Source: Paraburkholderia solitsugae (GTDB lineage Bacteria > Pseudomonadota > Gammaproteobacteria > Burkholderiales > Burkholderiaceae). Taken from it: a DNA stretch of 64,000 bases. The DNA is taken from assembly GCF_013177695.1 (NCBI RefSeq), contig NZ_WOEY01000101.1, forward strand, positions 98,844-162,843. Reading direction: 5' to 3'. This document shows positions 9,379 through 17,602 of the stretch, piece after piece. Positions within the stretch are counted from its first letter, which is position 1; the number at the start of each line of letters is the position of its first letter. Both the position numbers and the translations under genes were made by a program. Below the pieces are notes generated by a model. It was not told the DNA's origin and did not search any database. It saw only the letters and a program-made list of their open reading frames with translations.

Positions 9379-9552
9379 CGGACGACGCCGATTACGGTGT
9401 TGCTGGGCGAGCAGAACGTCACCTTTGCGTTGCCGCATGCTGACCGGGTGTACGTACTGGAGCATGGCCGGATCGTGTGGGAGGGCGATCCGTCGAGCTT
9501 TGAGCGGGAGATGGGACGCGGCTACCTGGAAACTGTGCGGTGTTCTGCTTGA
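9379..9552 (+). pseudogene. C-terminal scrap of a LivF-type ABC transporter ATPase
   Basis: Translates as TPITVLLGEQNVTFALPHADRVYVLEHGRIVWEG and so on to a TGA at 9550-9552. That is the last 50 residues or so of LivF-like branched-chain amino-acid ABC ATPases (H-loop region onward), with VLLGEQN in place of the usual VLLVEQN. Walker A, the signature motif and Walker B are all absent. It abuts a permease fragment on the opposite strand. Confidence 0.75.
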
Positions 9553-9790
9553 ACGCGTTGCACGGGAAGCTGTTGAAGACGCCACCGAGCATCGTCGAAA
9601 GCCCGTCGGCGCGAAACGCGTTGCCAAGCGTGGTCTGCGACGATGGGCGCCCGATGATCGTGCCGATCGCGAGTACGTTGCCGGTCGTCTCCGCCATGAT
9701 GACGGGCATCGCGAGCGATATCACGAGAATTGGCGTTACCGCGAAACATGGTGCGCCGAACGCGAATGGCGCGCTGACTGCCGTCAAAAC
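9541..9790 (-). pseudogene. Internal fragment of an NCS2 (uracil/xanthine) permease
   Basis: Leftward translation gives FAFGAPCFAVTPILVISLAMPVIMAETTGNVLAIGTIIGRP..LGNAFRADGLSTMLGGVFNSFPCNAFKQNT, matching the central region of nucleobase:cation symporter-2 proteins (the MVETTG and ADGLST-GG-FNSFPxTAF motifs). Both ends are lost; the right-hand side dissolves into unrelated sequence near 9790 and the left end meets the LivF scrap near 9541. Confidence 0.75.
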
Positions 9791-10084
9791 GAAGCGTGCC
9801 GAACTCAGTGTGACGAAACGCACGTCGCATCGCCGAATGCTGCCGGAGCGGCCAGGCTGTCGCATACCTGATCCCTCGCCATCAGGCCCGGAAAGCCGCG
9901 GTCCGCAATCAGGGCATGGTCGTCTGCGATCGATCGTTTCGGGCGAGGACGACTATTACTCCAGGGAATAACTATGATTCCGCGCCCGCTGCTACCACGC
10001 ACCTACCGTCGGGACTAAATTTGTCACGACCGGCTGCCAGTCGGGAAGCGCGCCCAGGCAGATTCGATATTTTCAGAATCGAAT
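9791..10084. other. Non-coding debris before the PRISE reductase gene
   Basis: No gene recognised. The stretch continues the degenerate zone that starts at 9310 and ends with the promoter and ribosome binding site of the next operon. It includes an imperfect IR-like stretch (CAGATTCGATATTTTCAGAATCG) around 10058-10083, a possible operator. Confidence 0.35.
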
Positions 10085-10129
10085 ATGAATGTTTGGGCCG
10101 GGACAGAAATCACGGAACTGGAGGAAGTA

Positions 10130-11227
10130 ATGGACACGAGAAATAAGGTATTGGTGGTGGGAGCGAGCGGACTCATAGGCGTAGCCGCGATTGATTCCTT
10201 TCTCTCCGCGGGCTGGGATGTCGTCGGTATTTCGAGGCGCAAGCCGGAACTGCCGAGTGGGCGAGACTTTGCGTTTATCCCGGTGGATTTGCGAGATGAG
10301 AGCGCCGCCCATGAGGCGCTGTCTGCGCTCACCGACATTACGCACGTAGCGTATGCGGCAATTTACGAGCATGCCGATGATCTGGTGAGCGGTTGGTCGA
10401 GCACAGACCAGATCGAAGTGAACAATGCGATGCTGCGCAATGTGATCGAGCCCCTCATTTCAGGGAAATCGGCGCTCAAGCATGTGTCTATCCTGCAGGG
10501 AACGAAGGCATACGGCGTGCACCTTCATCCTATTGCTATCCCGGCACGGGAGAGCGACCCCCGCGAAAATCACGCGAACTTCTTCTTCGATCAGCAGGAC
10601 TACGTTCGCGACACGGCTGCGAAGCACGGTTTCACTTACACCGTGCTGCGCCCTCAACTCGTCACCGGGAAGACGCCCGGGGCGCTCAACGTACTCCCGG
10701 CCATCGGTGTGTATGCGGCTATCCGCCGCGAGAAGGGCGAGGCATTCAGTTTTCCCGGCGGCCCGTCGTTCGTCTGGGAAATGGCAGACGCCGATCTCGT
10801 CGGCGAGGTGATGGTGTGGGCGGCGCAATCTCCGCAAGCGGCGAACGAGATCTTCAACGTCACCAACGGCGATGTCTTCGAATGGCGAAGTGTGTGGCCC
10901 GCGATGGCGAAGACGCTAGGCGTGAAAGTTGGAGGCGATGAGCCTACCAGGGTGGCGCAGTACATTCGCGACAACGCCGACGTCTGGGCGAAGATCGTCG
11001 AGAAGTACGACCTTGCGAGTGGTGATCTTCGTGCGTTTGTCGGACAGGGCGATCAACATGCCGACTTTGCGTTCGCATATGGAGCGCCTGCGGGCCCCGT
11101 CGCTTTTGTCAGCACCGTCAAGCTTCGTAAAGCCGGATTCAACGCTGCGGTCGACACTCAGGACCCATTCTGCGCAGCGCTTCAGTCTTTCATCGACCGG
11201 AAGCTTTTGCCGCCGACGCTGCAGTGA
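10130..11227 (+). CDS. PRISE-like SDR reductase (progesterone 5-beta-reductase/iridoid synthase type)
   Basis: 365 residues from ATG 10130, preceded by GGAGGAAG. Extended Rossmann fold: nucleotide motif VLVVGASGLIGVAAIDSF and an NADP-type SRRKPELP after beta-2. The PRISE-type signature shows in LQGTKAYGVH and HANFFFDQQDYVRDTAAKHGFTYTVLRP, in which the family carries its catalytic Lys in the TGxKHY-like region and a Tyr in the FYYxxED-like region. Such enzymes reduce activated C=C bonds (enones) with NADPH. The gene is 27 bp upstream of another SDR on the same strand, suggesting a small redox or detoxification operon. Substrate unknown. Confidence 0.8.
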   Translation: MDTRNKVLVVGASGLIGVAAIDSFLSAGWDVVGISRRKPELPSGRDFAFIPVDLRDESAAHEALSALTDITHVAYAAIYEHADDLVSGWSSTDQIEVNNAMLRNVIEPLISGKSALKHVSILQGTKAYGVHLHPIAIPARESDPRENHANFFFDQQDYVRDTAAKHGFTYTVLRPQLVTGKTPGALNVLPAIGVYAAIRREKGEAFSFPGGPSFVWEMADADLVGEVMVWAAQSPQAANEIFNVTNGDVFEWRSVWPAMAKTLGVKVGGDEPTRVAQYIRDNADVWAKIVEKYDLASGDLRAFVGQGDQHADFAFAYGAPAGPVAFVSTVKLRKAGFNAAVDTQDPFCAALQSFIDRKLLPPTLQ

Positions 11228-11254
11228 GGGCGCGCTGGCCAGGAGGAACACATC

Positions 11255-12004
11255 ATGAACAGACTGCAGGACAAGACAGCCGTCATAACAGGCGGTAGCA
11301 GCGGCATCGGCCTCGCCACGGCAAAGCGATTCGCGGAAGAGGGCGCTCACGTGTTTATTTTTGGGAGGCGGCAATCGGAACTGAATAAAGCCGTTGACCA
11401 TATAGGCAAAAACGTCACGGCGGTACAGGGCGACGTCACAAGGATGGAAGACCTCGATCGGCTGTATTCCAAGGTCAAGGCCGAACGGGGATCTGTCGAT
11501 GTACTTTTCGCCAATTCCGGCTTCGTGGAGCACCAGGCAATCGGGGAGATTTCGCCCGAGCATTACGACAAGACTTTCGACGTCAATGTCCGCGGCGTAA
11601 TTTTCACCGTGCAGAAGGCTCTGCCTATCCTTCGGGACAACGCCAGCATTATCCTCACGGGCTCAGTCGCTACCATCAAGGGGCTTCCTGCGCACGACAC
11701 CTATAGTGCGACGAAGGCGGCGGTCCGGTCCCTGGCGCGTACGTGGACAATGGAGCTCAAAGGGCGTGGCATTCGTGTCAACGTGATCAGCCCAGGGGCG
11801 ATCGACACACCGATCATCGACAGCCAGGCGTCGACGCCCGAGGACGCGGAAAAGATTCGCCAGAACTTCGCTGCCGCCACGCCGCTGGGACGTATCGGAC
11901 GACCGGAGGAAATTGCATCTGCGGCGCTGTTCCTCGCATCCGACGACAGCAGCTATGTGGCAGGCGTGGAGCTGTTTGTCGATGGTGGCTTGGCGCAGGT
12001 CTAG
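11255..12004 (+). CDS. Short-chain dehydrogenase/reductase (classical SDR)
   Basis: 249 residues; ATG 11255 follows AGGAGG. The cofactor motif is GGSSGIGLA with GRR after beta-2 (NADP preference). The usual NNAG is degenerate (FANSGF). The catalytic Ser and YSATKAAVR (Tyr-x-x-x-Lys) are intact, and the C-terminus ends DDSSYVAGVELFVDGGLAQV as in FabG-like SDRs. It closely resembles the SDR at 31881-32636 in length and motifs, so the two are probably paralogues of one detoxification-type subfamily. Co-transcribed with the upstream PRISE reductase. Confidence 0.9.
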   Translation: MNRLQDKTAVITGGSSGIGLATAKRFAEEGAHVFIFGRRQSELNKAVDHIGKNVTAVQGDVTRMEDLDRLYSKVKAERGSVDVLFANSGFVEHQAIGEISPEHYDKTFDVNVRGVIFTVQKALPILRDNASIILTGSVATIKGLPAHDTYSATKAAVRSLARTWTMELKGRGIRVNVISPGAIDTPIIDSQASTPEDAEKIRQNFAAATPLGRIGRPEEIASAALFLASDDSSYVAGVELFVDGGLAQV

Positions 12005-12052
12005 ACCCTGCCACGCCGCGATGTCGCAGCCTCGCGACAGATAAATGCCTTG

Positions 12053-12088
12053 GCGCACCTCCGCGGAACATCACCGCGCGAGGTGCGC
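12053..12088. terminator. Strong nested hairpin after the SDR operon
   Basis: GCGCACCTC and GAGGTGCGC form a 9-bp outer stem, and CGCGG / CCGCG a 5-bp inner stem with a 7-base loop and one bulged C. There is no T run afterwards, so it may act as an mRNA 3'-end stabiliser or Rho-associated structure rather than an intrinsic terminator. Confidence 0.5.
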
Positions 12089-12345
12089 GCTTCGCGCTTA
12101 CCGGTGCCTACGTTCAGCGTCAGCTGTACGCCTGCGATGTTTTGCGCCATCTCTCCAACTCGCGGGCCACGTTGTACCGTGTCCCGCACATCGATCGCCG
12201 GAGTATGGCGGGCGCTGCACACATTGGTAGCCATACGCGAAGGACTGACTACAATGTATAGGTGCAAGCGAAACTGCAAAGGTGGTCTGTTCAGGCATAA
12301 CGGTCAGTAGAGTGACGTTTCAATTCCTTCATCGGAGGCATGCCC

Positions 12346-12864
12346 ATGACTTGCCTGAGCGAAAGGATTGTCGGCGCAATATTTTTTCTACTGAGCGGAT
12401 ATGCGTTCGCGAGCGGCCTCGTCACCGATTCGCCCGAAGAGACGACAGTTGCGAATATCGCGCCTCTGCCCGAGACGGTCGTTCCGCCCATTCCGGAGCC
12501 GCAACGCTACTTGCCCCGCTATGAAATGGAATATCAGTCGGATCAGGGAAAGCCGTTCTACGCGCAATTCGAGAACTTCTATAGCACACAGGTGACCCAC
12601 GACTTCCAATTCGGCGCCGGGAACGCCACACCAACGCCTGAGGCGGTACCGCAGCAGGCATCGGATTATCTCCATCTGGGTCCGTCGACGGCGCTGCAAC
12701 TCACACTGGTTCAGTTGCCAAACGCGACTTTAACGCTCGGTGCGCAACCACAGCGAAGACTGTCGTTGATCGTCGACGACTGGATCTTTTCTGGAACAGC
12801 GCGTGTCGCGGTTCTCCATTCACATGATACGGGCGCGACGCTTTCTGTCAGACACGGCTTTTAA
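12346..12864 (+). CDS. Exported protein of unknown function
   Basis: 172 residues. GGAGG at 12334-12338 sits 7 bases before ATG 12346 (an ATG at 12340 is too close). A clear signal peptide (IVGAIFFLLSGYAFA) is followed by an acidic, proline-rich linker (PEETTVANIAPLPETVVPPIPEPQRYLP), then a beta-rich region with alternating hydrophobic residues (ALQLTLVQLPNATLTLG, RLSLIVDDWIFSGTARVAVLH) ending in Phe. The terminal Phe and strand pattern suggest a small outer-membrane or periplasmic beta protein. No family recognised. Confidence 0.6.
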   Translation: MTCLSERIVGAIFFLLSGYAFASGLVTDSPEETTVANIAPLPETVVPPIPEPQRYLPRYEMEYQSDQGKPFYAQFENFYSTQVTHDFQFGAGNATPTPEAVPQQASDYLHLGPSTALQLTLVQLPNATLTLGAQPQRRLSLIVDDWIFSGTARVAVLHSHDTGATLSVRHGF

Positions 12865-12984
12865 TCCGAGGTGTGTGGGACGGGCAACGCTCGGACCGAC
12901 CCAAACTGAGACGTTCAATTATTCGAAGTACCGCAGTTTCATATCGGCGACGTCCATCTGACCATGCGAACATGAACCTGCCGA

Positions 12985-13395
12985 CTATTTTTTCGAAACC
13001 TTCATCTGCCAGCTCGGCTCACCGTTCGTTGTCGCCAGCGTGTACGAATCCTCGCCCGACCGGGCGACGGTACGGCACCAGTCGGTGACTGACTTCGGCC
13101 ATTGAATGTGAACACAGTACCGACCGTCATCGGAGATTTTCCAGGTTCCGTGGCCGAGCGCCGAAAAGTGTTTCGAACCGGATCCAACGCCATTTTGCCA
13201 ATTCGCAACGAGTGTTCCGTCCTGCGCGTTCGTCCATCGATTGTTGTCTCCATTCGCAAACTTGATGTTGACGTCCGAATTCGGAAGTATCTGTTGCAGC
13301 TCGTCCCGCGACAAAGGTTGCCCATCGTCTGCGACGGCAATGACAGTCGACAGAGACAGGGCAGCGGCAACGATTAACATTGAGGAGCGTTTCAT
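12985..13395 (-). CDS. DUF995-like secreted protein
   Basis: 136 residues from ATG 13395, after GGAGACACT. Signal peptide MKRSSMLIVAAALSLSTVIAVA; the mature part has SRDELQQILPNSDVNIKFANGDNNRWTNAQDGTLVANW and GTWKISDDGRYCVHIQWPKSVTDWCRTV. This W-x-I-x-D-x-G-x-Y-C-x-x-x-x-W layout with two cysteines is the DUF995 pattern of small periplasmic proteins. Function unknown. It stands alone, convergent with the preceding gene. Confidence 0.7.
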   Translation of the reverse strand: MKRSSMLIVAAALSLSTVIAVADDGQPLSRDELQQILPNSDVNIKFANGDNNRWTNAQDGTLVANWQNGVGSGSKHFSALGHGTWKISDDGRYCVHIQWPKSVTDWCRTVARSGEDSYTLATTNGEPSWQMKVSKK

Positions 13396-13834
13396 AGTGT
13401 CTCCACACGGCGCAACGCGCCGGAATCGATGGTCGTCAATCGATTGACGGGCCACACCTGAGCCCTCGTGATTCATATCCCGGTGTAGGCATCGCCCCAC
13501 AGGGAAAACTCATTCACAAGGTGCTCGGCGTGAGAGACGACACTGTCGACGGATGCGTTCGTAGTCTTAATTTTTTCGGAATTGAGGGCGCCACTATCCC
13601 TCGAACGAAGCATTTTGGAACTTACCACAACACATTTCGCAAACACGAATAGCACGGCATCGGGTAATCAATGCCGAGCCGCGGTTCGTCAAAAGTTGTG
13701 CATGCAGTTCTTCGTTTTGCGAGTGATTGAAAAAACTGCGTTCCTCTATCGAAGTTGTAGCGGGGCGTTTCCAGAACTTCAAGAGTAAACCAGCGTTTGA
13801 AGGGGGCAGTCGTTTACCAAGAGCCACTTTCCAA
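13396..13834. other. Intergenic region without recognisable gene
   Basis: About 440 bp, visibly more AT-rich than its surroundings around 13560-13760. The short open frames show no family features and no ribosome binding sites. It separates the DUF995-like gene from the 3' end of the CobW-type gene. Confidence 0.5.
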
Positions 13835-14953
13835 TCACTGATTGGTGCACCGCTCAGCATCCGAGGCTTCATCACCTTGTACGAAGCGTGAGGAAGCGTC
13901 GTCGTCGCCTTGCGCCAGTTTCTCCACCCCAGCTTCGCGCAAAAAATGCGTGATCGTTTCCTCGATCACCGACCTGGCGAGCCCCTGCACGATGAAGACG
14001 AGCCGAGTCGTGTGATCGTCGTCAGGCCACGCTTCAAGTCGCAACGGTTCATGCAGCAACTGCTGCACGCCATGGAACACCACAGGCCGCGATTCGCCGA
14101 TGAAATTGCCGATCCCCTTAACCCGCAGGATGCGTTCGCCGTGATAGCCGAGCAGTACGGTCAGCGCGGTCTCGAATGCCTGCATCGGCAATGGCTGCGA
14201 GTATGTCAGGCAGAAGCTGTCGATGTCCGGATGGGCCACGCGTGACGCCGTCGCGCCACGCATCAGCGACTTGCGGGGCGAAGGCTCGGCGCGCAACCAG
14301 GGCCGCAAGGCACGCGGTGTCAGGATGTCGAGCAATTGTTGTGCGTCAATCTCGCCGTTGCGCACCGGAATGCGCGTCGCACCCGGATTCAGCGCCTCAA
14401 GCGCGGCCTCGAGGTCGGCAAGCGCGGGCGCATCGACTAGCTCAGCCTTTGTCAGCAACAGCCGGTCCGCGACCGCCACCTGCTGACGCGATTCCTCGTG
14501 TCGGGCAAGTTGCGCGGCGCCGTGTTTCGCATCGACGGTCGTCACGATGCCATCGAGTTGCAAACGACCATCAAGCGCTGGGTCGCCCAGCAGCAGCGAG
14601 ATTACCGGACCGGGGCGCGCGAGCCCCGTGGTCTCGATCAAAATCCGCTCGAACGGGGGAATCTCGCCGCGCGTGCGACGCTCTAGCAGATCGGCCACGG
14701 TCGCAGCCAGTTCGTCGCGCACGCCGCAACACAGGCAGCCGTTTTCCAGCATCGCGATGGTGTCGTCGCGCGAGGTGCTGATGAACAGATGATCGAGACC
14801 GATCGCGCCCAGTTCGTTGATCACCACCGCACAACGGCCCAGCGCCGGTTGTGGCAGCAGGCGATTAAGCAACGTGGTCTTGCCCGAACCGAGAAAACCA
14901 GTCAGCAACGTTAGGGGAATCGCAGCGGATTGCACGGTGGTTTTTCCTGACAC
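13835..14953 (-). CDS. CobW/YjiA-type G3E GTPase (putative metallochaperone)
   Basis: 372 residues. Walker A is GFLGSGKTTLLNRLL. The metal-binding CXCC lies in LENGCLCCGVRDEL, the Walker B-like ILIETTGLARPGPV follows, and the nucleotide-specificity loop is near LLLTKAELVD (the expected NKxD reads TKAE, a degenerate form). A CobW C-terminal domain starts near residue 240. The family loads Zn, Co or nitrile-hydratase-type metals into target proteins. Start is GTG 14953, directly after the TGA of the upstream hydrolase gene (14954-14956), so translation is probably coupled. The neighbouring metal-dependent hydrolase is a plausible client. Confidence 0.85.
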   Translation of the reverse strand: MSGKTTVQSAAIPLTLLTGFLGSGKTTLLNRLLPQPALGRCAVVINELGAIGLDHLFISTSRDDTIAMLENGCLCCGVRDELAATVADLLERRTRGEIPPFERILIETTGLARPGPVISLLLGDPALDGRLQLDGIVTTVDAKHGAAQLARHEESRQQVAVADRLLLTKAELVDAPALADLEAALEALNPGATRIPVRNGEIDAQQLLDILTPRALRPWLRAEPSPRKSLMRGATASRVAHPDIDSFCLTYSQPLPMQAFETALTVLLGYHGERILRVKGIGNFIGESRPVVFHGVQQLLHEPLRLEAWPDDDHTTRLVFIVQGLARSVIEETITHFLREAGVEKLAQGDDDASSRFVQGDEASDAERCTNQ

Positions 14954-15952
14954 TCAGATTACCTGCAGGTCTTTTCCGACGATGACCTGTCCGTCGAAAT
15001 GCTTGCGCGCATCGGCGGCCCACATCTCGTCGGTAATCGCGGGATCGCCGCCCGGCACGAAATGGCTCAGCACTAGCGTCTTGACGCCAGCCGCCGCGGC
15101 GATCTTGCCGACCTGTTCAGTGGTGGTGTGGCTCTTCACGAGGTGATCGAGCAGCGTTGGCGCGTTGTCGACGGTCTTCATCAGCTTCTGGAGCGCGGGC
15201 AGGTACATCACTTCGTGCACCAGCACGTCAGCGCCTTTCGCGAACTCGGCAAGCGCCGGGTAGTAGGTCGTGTCGCCGGAGAAGACGACGGTGCGGTCCT
15301 TGGTCTCGAAGCGGTAAGCGAACGCCGGCTTGATCGTGTAGTGGTCGACCAGTGTCGAGGTGACGCGCACGCGGTCGTCTTCCATCACGAGGCGCGGGCC
15401 GTCGAATTCATGGATGTTGATCAGTGGCCGGAACGGCGGGCGGCCTTCTTCGCGCATTCGCACGTCGAGGTCGATCGCGTTCATGTCGACAAAGTCGTCG
15501 ATCATCTTTGTCATGCGCGGCGGTCCGTACAGATTGACGGGCGTATGCAGGCCGGTGGCCCAGGCGAGGAACACGAGGTTGCCGAGGTCGGCGTTGTGGT
15601 CCGAATGATGGTGGGTCAGGAAGATGTCACGAATGCCCGGCAGTTTGATGCCTGCTTTGGTCAATTGCAGCGCGACGCCGTTGCCGCAATCGATCACATA
15701 GGGCTGACCGTCGACCACCAGCACGTTCGCCGGTGCCGCGCGCAGGTCAGATGGCGTCGGGCCCCCCTTGGTGCCGAGCAGGATCAGTTGTGTGCCTTTT
15801 GCCGGGAGTCCAGCGGCGGGTGCAGGGGTTGCGGAGCTGGCCGGTGACTGCGCGTGAGCGTCCTGCATCCACGGCAGCGCTGCGGTGGTGCCTGCTGTAA
15901 CGGCAATACGCATGAAATCACGACGGGAACGTCCGAACGGCTGATCACTCAT
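14954..15952 (-). CDS. Tat-exported metallo-beta-lactamase-fold hydrolase
   Basis: 332 residues. The twin-arginine leader GRSRRDFMRIAVTAGTTAALP predicts folded export. The zinc motif is THHHSDHNAD (HxHxDH variant), with further ligands in VVFSGDTTYYPAL and a late His in VLSHFVPG. The overall pattern fits RNase Z/arylsulfatase-like MBL-fold hydrolases of Proteobacteria with a Tat leader. It is the first gene of a two-gene operon with the CobW-type GTPase, suggesting metal delivery, although export through Tat would need loading in the cytoplasm. Substrate unknown. Confidence 0.85.
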   Translation of the reverse strand: MSDQPFGRSRRDFMRIAVTAGTTAALPWMQDAHAQSPASSATPAPAAGLPAKGTQLILLGTKGGPTPSDLRAAPANVLVVDGQPYVIDCGNGVALQLTKAGIKLPGIRDIFLTHHHSDHNADLGNLVFLAWATGLHTPVNLYGPPRMTKMIDDFVDMNAIDLDVRMREEGRPPFRPLINIHEFDGPRLVMEDDRVRVTSTLVDHYTIKPAFAYRFETKDRTVVFSGDTTYYPALAEFAKGADVLVHEVMYLPALQKLMKTVDNAPTLLDHLVKSHTTTEQVGKIAAAAGVKTLVLSHFVPGGDPAITDEMWAADARKHFDGQVIVGKDLQVI

Positions 15953-16059
15953 GGCTCTGTGTCTCCTGACATTCTGGTTAGGGTGCGCGCGATTCTAGCG
16001 TCGGGATCGGGCAGCGTCGCCTAGACACTATCAGAGAACAGCGCTCGGACGAAGATCGT

Positions 16060-16525
16060 GAAATAGCTCATAGACGGGCATCCGTGGTTGATGGGCCCGG
16101 CATGGGCATTCTCGGTGGAGACGGGTGTCCATACGTTGCGCCTCATTGGCAGCGGTCTGTTTGACGCCTACCCCAAGCTGCAGGTGATTCTCGGCCATCT
16201 GGGCGAACTCGTGCAGAAGAACATCTGGCGTACCTCGCACTGGGCCTTGGCGAATGGCAAGAACCCGATGGGCGTCAAGGCGAAGCAGCCGTTCATGGAC
16301 TATTTCCGGCAGAACTTCCATATGACGACGAGCGGCAATTTCCGCACGATTGCCATGCGCAATGCGATGGAGGAAATTGGCGGCGACCGAGTGCTGTTCT
16401 CGACCGACTATCCGTTCGAGACGATGGAAGAGGCGAGCGCCTGGTTCGATCGCGCGGAGATCGGCGACAACGACCGGCAGAAGATCGGCCGCGACAACGC
16501 GAAACGGTTGTTCAGGCTGCCCTGA
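16060..16525 (+). pseudogene. C-terminal remnant of an amidohydrolase-2 family decarboxylase
   Basis: Conserved sequence starts at DGHPWLMGPAWAFSVETGVHTLRLIGSGLFDAYPKLQVILGHLGEL and runs to FSTDYPFETMEEASAWFD...AKRLFRLP. This is the last 150 or so of about 325 residues of gamma-resorcylate/2,6-dihydroxybenzoate decarboxylase-like enzymes, including the GHLGE and STDYPF motifs. Upstream in frame there is a TAG, and nothing of the N-terminal metal-binding half (the ExH motif) remains. No ribosome binding site. Not functional. Confidence 0.75.
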
Positions 16526-16610
16526 TTGATGATGTGCGTTACGACTACCCTTGTCCTTTGTCCTATTAGCGCTTATCCCTTCGGCCAAATCAAACATTTA
16601 GCCTACAACG

Positions 16611-16642
16611 TTGAAGGCAACCCACGTGGGCTGCTTTATAAT
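16611..16642 (+). promoter_or_regulatory. Promoter with palindrome between -35 and -10 (copy 1)
   Basis: TTGAAG at 16611 and TATAAT at 16637 (TTTATAAT, so the effective spacer is 18-20). The spacer is almost exactly an 18-bp near-palindrome, GCAACCCACGTGGGCTGC (16617-16634), with a perfect core CCCACGTGGG. A protein bound there would block RNA polymerase. The whole element is conserved in copy 2 (63053-63084). Confidence 0.65.
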
Positions 16643-16830
16643 TACCACGTCGTCGGGAAACACCCGGTGACCTGGTTTAGCAGCCAGTGACGCAAACCGC
16701 ACACCCGCCCAGGCGGGCGTGCGTCTACCTCTGCACGTCTATATTTCAATGGGCGGGCCGTGGTGGGGAGCCGCAAGGCTCGCCGGTTTGTTTGTGTCCC
16801 GGTCTGCTAACCCGCTTCGTGCCCGCTCAC
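16643..16830 (+). ncRNA. C4-like structured antisense RNA candidate (copy 1)
   Basis: Between a TATAAT box and the 155-residue gene lies a conserved GC-rich leader with at least three helices: GCAC-x-CCCGCC / GGCGGGCGTGC at 16699-16722; GAGCC-GCAA-GGCTC at 16768-16781 (GNRA-type tetraloop); and a long-range helix of GGTTTAGCAG (16674-16683) with CTGCTAACC (16804-16812) enclosing both. Order and motifs (GGGCGGGCCG, GGGGAGCCGCAAGGCTC, closing CTGCTAACCCG) resemble the C4 antisense RNAs of phages P1 and P4, whose translated sequence is often misannotated as Icd/Ash-like protein. Here the only downstream gene encodes an unrelated 155-residue protein. Boundaries are approximate. Confidence 0.55.
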
Positions 16831-16881
16831 CCCTTCCAAGCGAGTGTCGGGCGATCCGAGAAGTAACAGGGAGATCGCACC

Positions 16882-17349
16882 ATGAGCAAGTCCACCAAAA
16901 ATCAACCCGCTTCACGTCCGCCTGTCGACGCACTCCAGTATGAAAAGCTTGCCCTGTCGGCATTCGATTTATGCGACCGACACCTGGGTCAACTGGATAC
17001 GTTGATCACACTTGCGTCCTCGATATGTAGGAATCCTTCCATCACGATTGAGGAAAGACGACGTCGTCAGACGCTTCTGGAATTGCTGGTGGACACCGCG
17101 GAGCAATATCAGCAGGAACTCGAATGCGACCGCGAGCTATACAAGGTGATTGCGCTCGATGCGAAGGGCGTTCCGCAAAGCCGCATCACGGCACGCCATG
17201 CAGCGAGCCTGCTTGCGGAAGAAGTATCGCAGCGAGCAGGAGAACCCGTAGCCACTGCTAACGCGCCGCAGCGCAAAAACCCGTCATCGGAAAGCGCCGC
17301 GGCGTTGAGAGCCGACGCGCTGCAGCAACCGGTTGCCGCGCCAAACTAG
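16882..17349 (+). CDS. 155-residue conserved protein of the duplicated cassette (copy 1)
   Basis: ATG 16882 follows GGGAG. Unknown family: residues about 15-115 are predicted alpha-helical and highly charged (LQYEKLALSAFDLCDRHLGQ, IEERRRRQTLLELLVDTAEQYQQELECDRELYKV), with two cysteines, and a disordered Ala/Pro/Ser-rich tail. No signal peptide or membrane segment, so probably cytoplasmic; it could be a small regulator or immunity-type protein. Copy 2 (63325-63792) differs at 11 residues, only 3 of them in the first 107, while many third codon positions differ, so both copies appear to be under protein-level selection. The C4-like leader implies antisense control. Confidence 0.75.
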   Translation: MSKSTKNQPASRPPVDALQYEKLALSAFDLCDRHLGQLDTLITLASSICRNPSITIEERRRRQTLLELLVDTAEQYQQELECDRELYKVIALDAKGVPQSRITARHAASLLAEEVSQRAGEPVATANAPQRKNPSSESAAALRADALQQPVAAPN

Positions 17350-17408
17350 GCGATTGAGAAAAACCGGCGAGTGATGGGGCGGCGCGTCGGAATCCTTCGG
17401 AGATTCGT

Positions 17409-17439
17409 GCACTGAGACGGTTTTCGTCCGTCTCGGTGC
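17409..17439 (+). terminator. Hairpin closing the cassette (copy 1)
   Basis: GCACTGAGACGG and CCGTCTCGGTGC form a 12-bp stem (one G-T pair) around TTTTCGT, 60 bases after the stop codon. The same hairpin is kept in copy 2. No T run follows. Confidence 0.6.
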
Positions 17440-17443
17440 GGCC

Positions 17444-17602
17444 GATACTGTTGAAAAAGTCGTAGCGCCTCGCCCTAACACCAGCATTGAACAATTCGAC
17501 CTCTCAGATCGCCCCACAAACCGCTCGCGAGCATCGGTTAAGGGTAAAGCGACCCATGAAAACCTGGTTAGAACGACTGTCACCGACTTTTTCAACAGTA
17601 TC
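17444..17602. mobile_element. MITE inserted in cassette copy 1
   Basis: 159 bp bounded by perfect 19-bp inverted repeats GATACTGTTGAAAAAGTCG / CGACTTTTTCAACAGTATC and flanked by a GGCC duplication (17440-17443 and 17603-17606). Copy 2 of the cassette has a single GGCC at 63883-63886 and no insert, which proves the insertion and its ends. It carries no transposase. The last 34 bp occur again, identical, at 34045-34078. It would need a transposase in trans from a related IS; IS family not determined. Confidence 0.85.

Noticed and set aside
15128..15847. 239-codon rightward frame opposite the MBL-fold hydrolase
   Set aside because: Shadow frame; the zinc-binding motif and Tat leader are on the minus strand.
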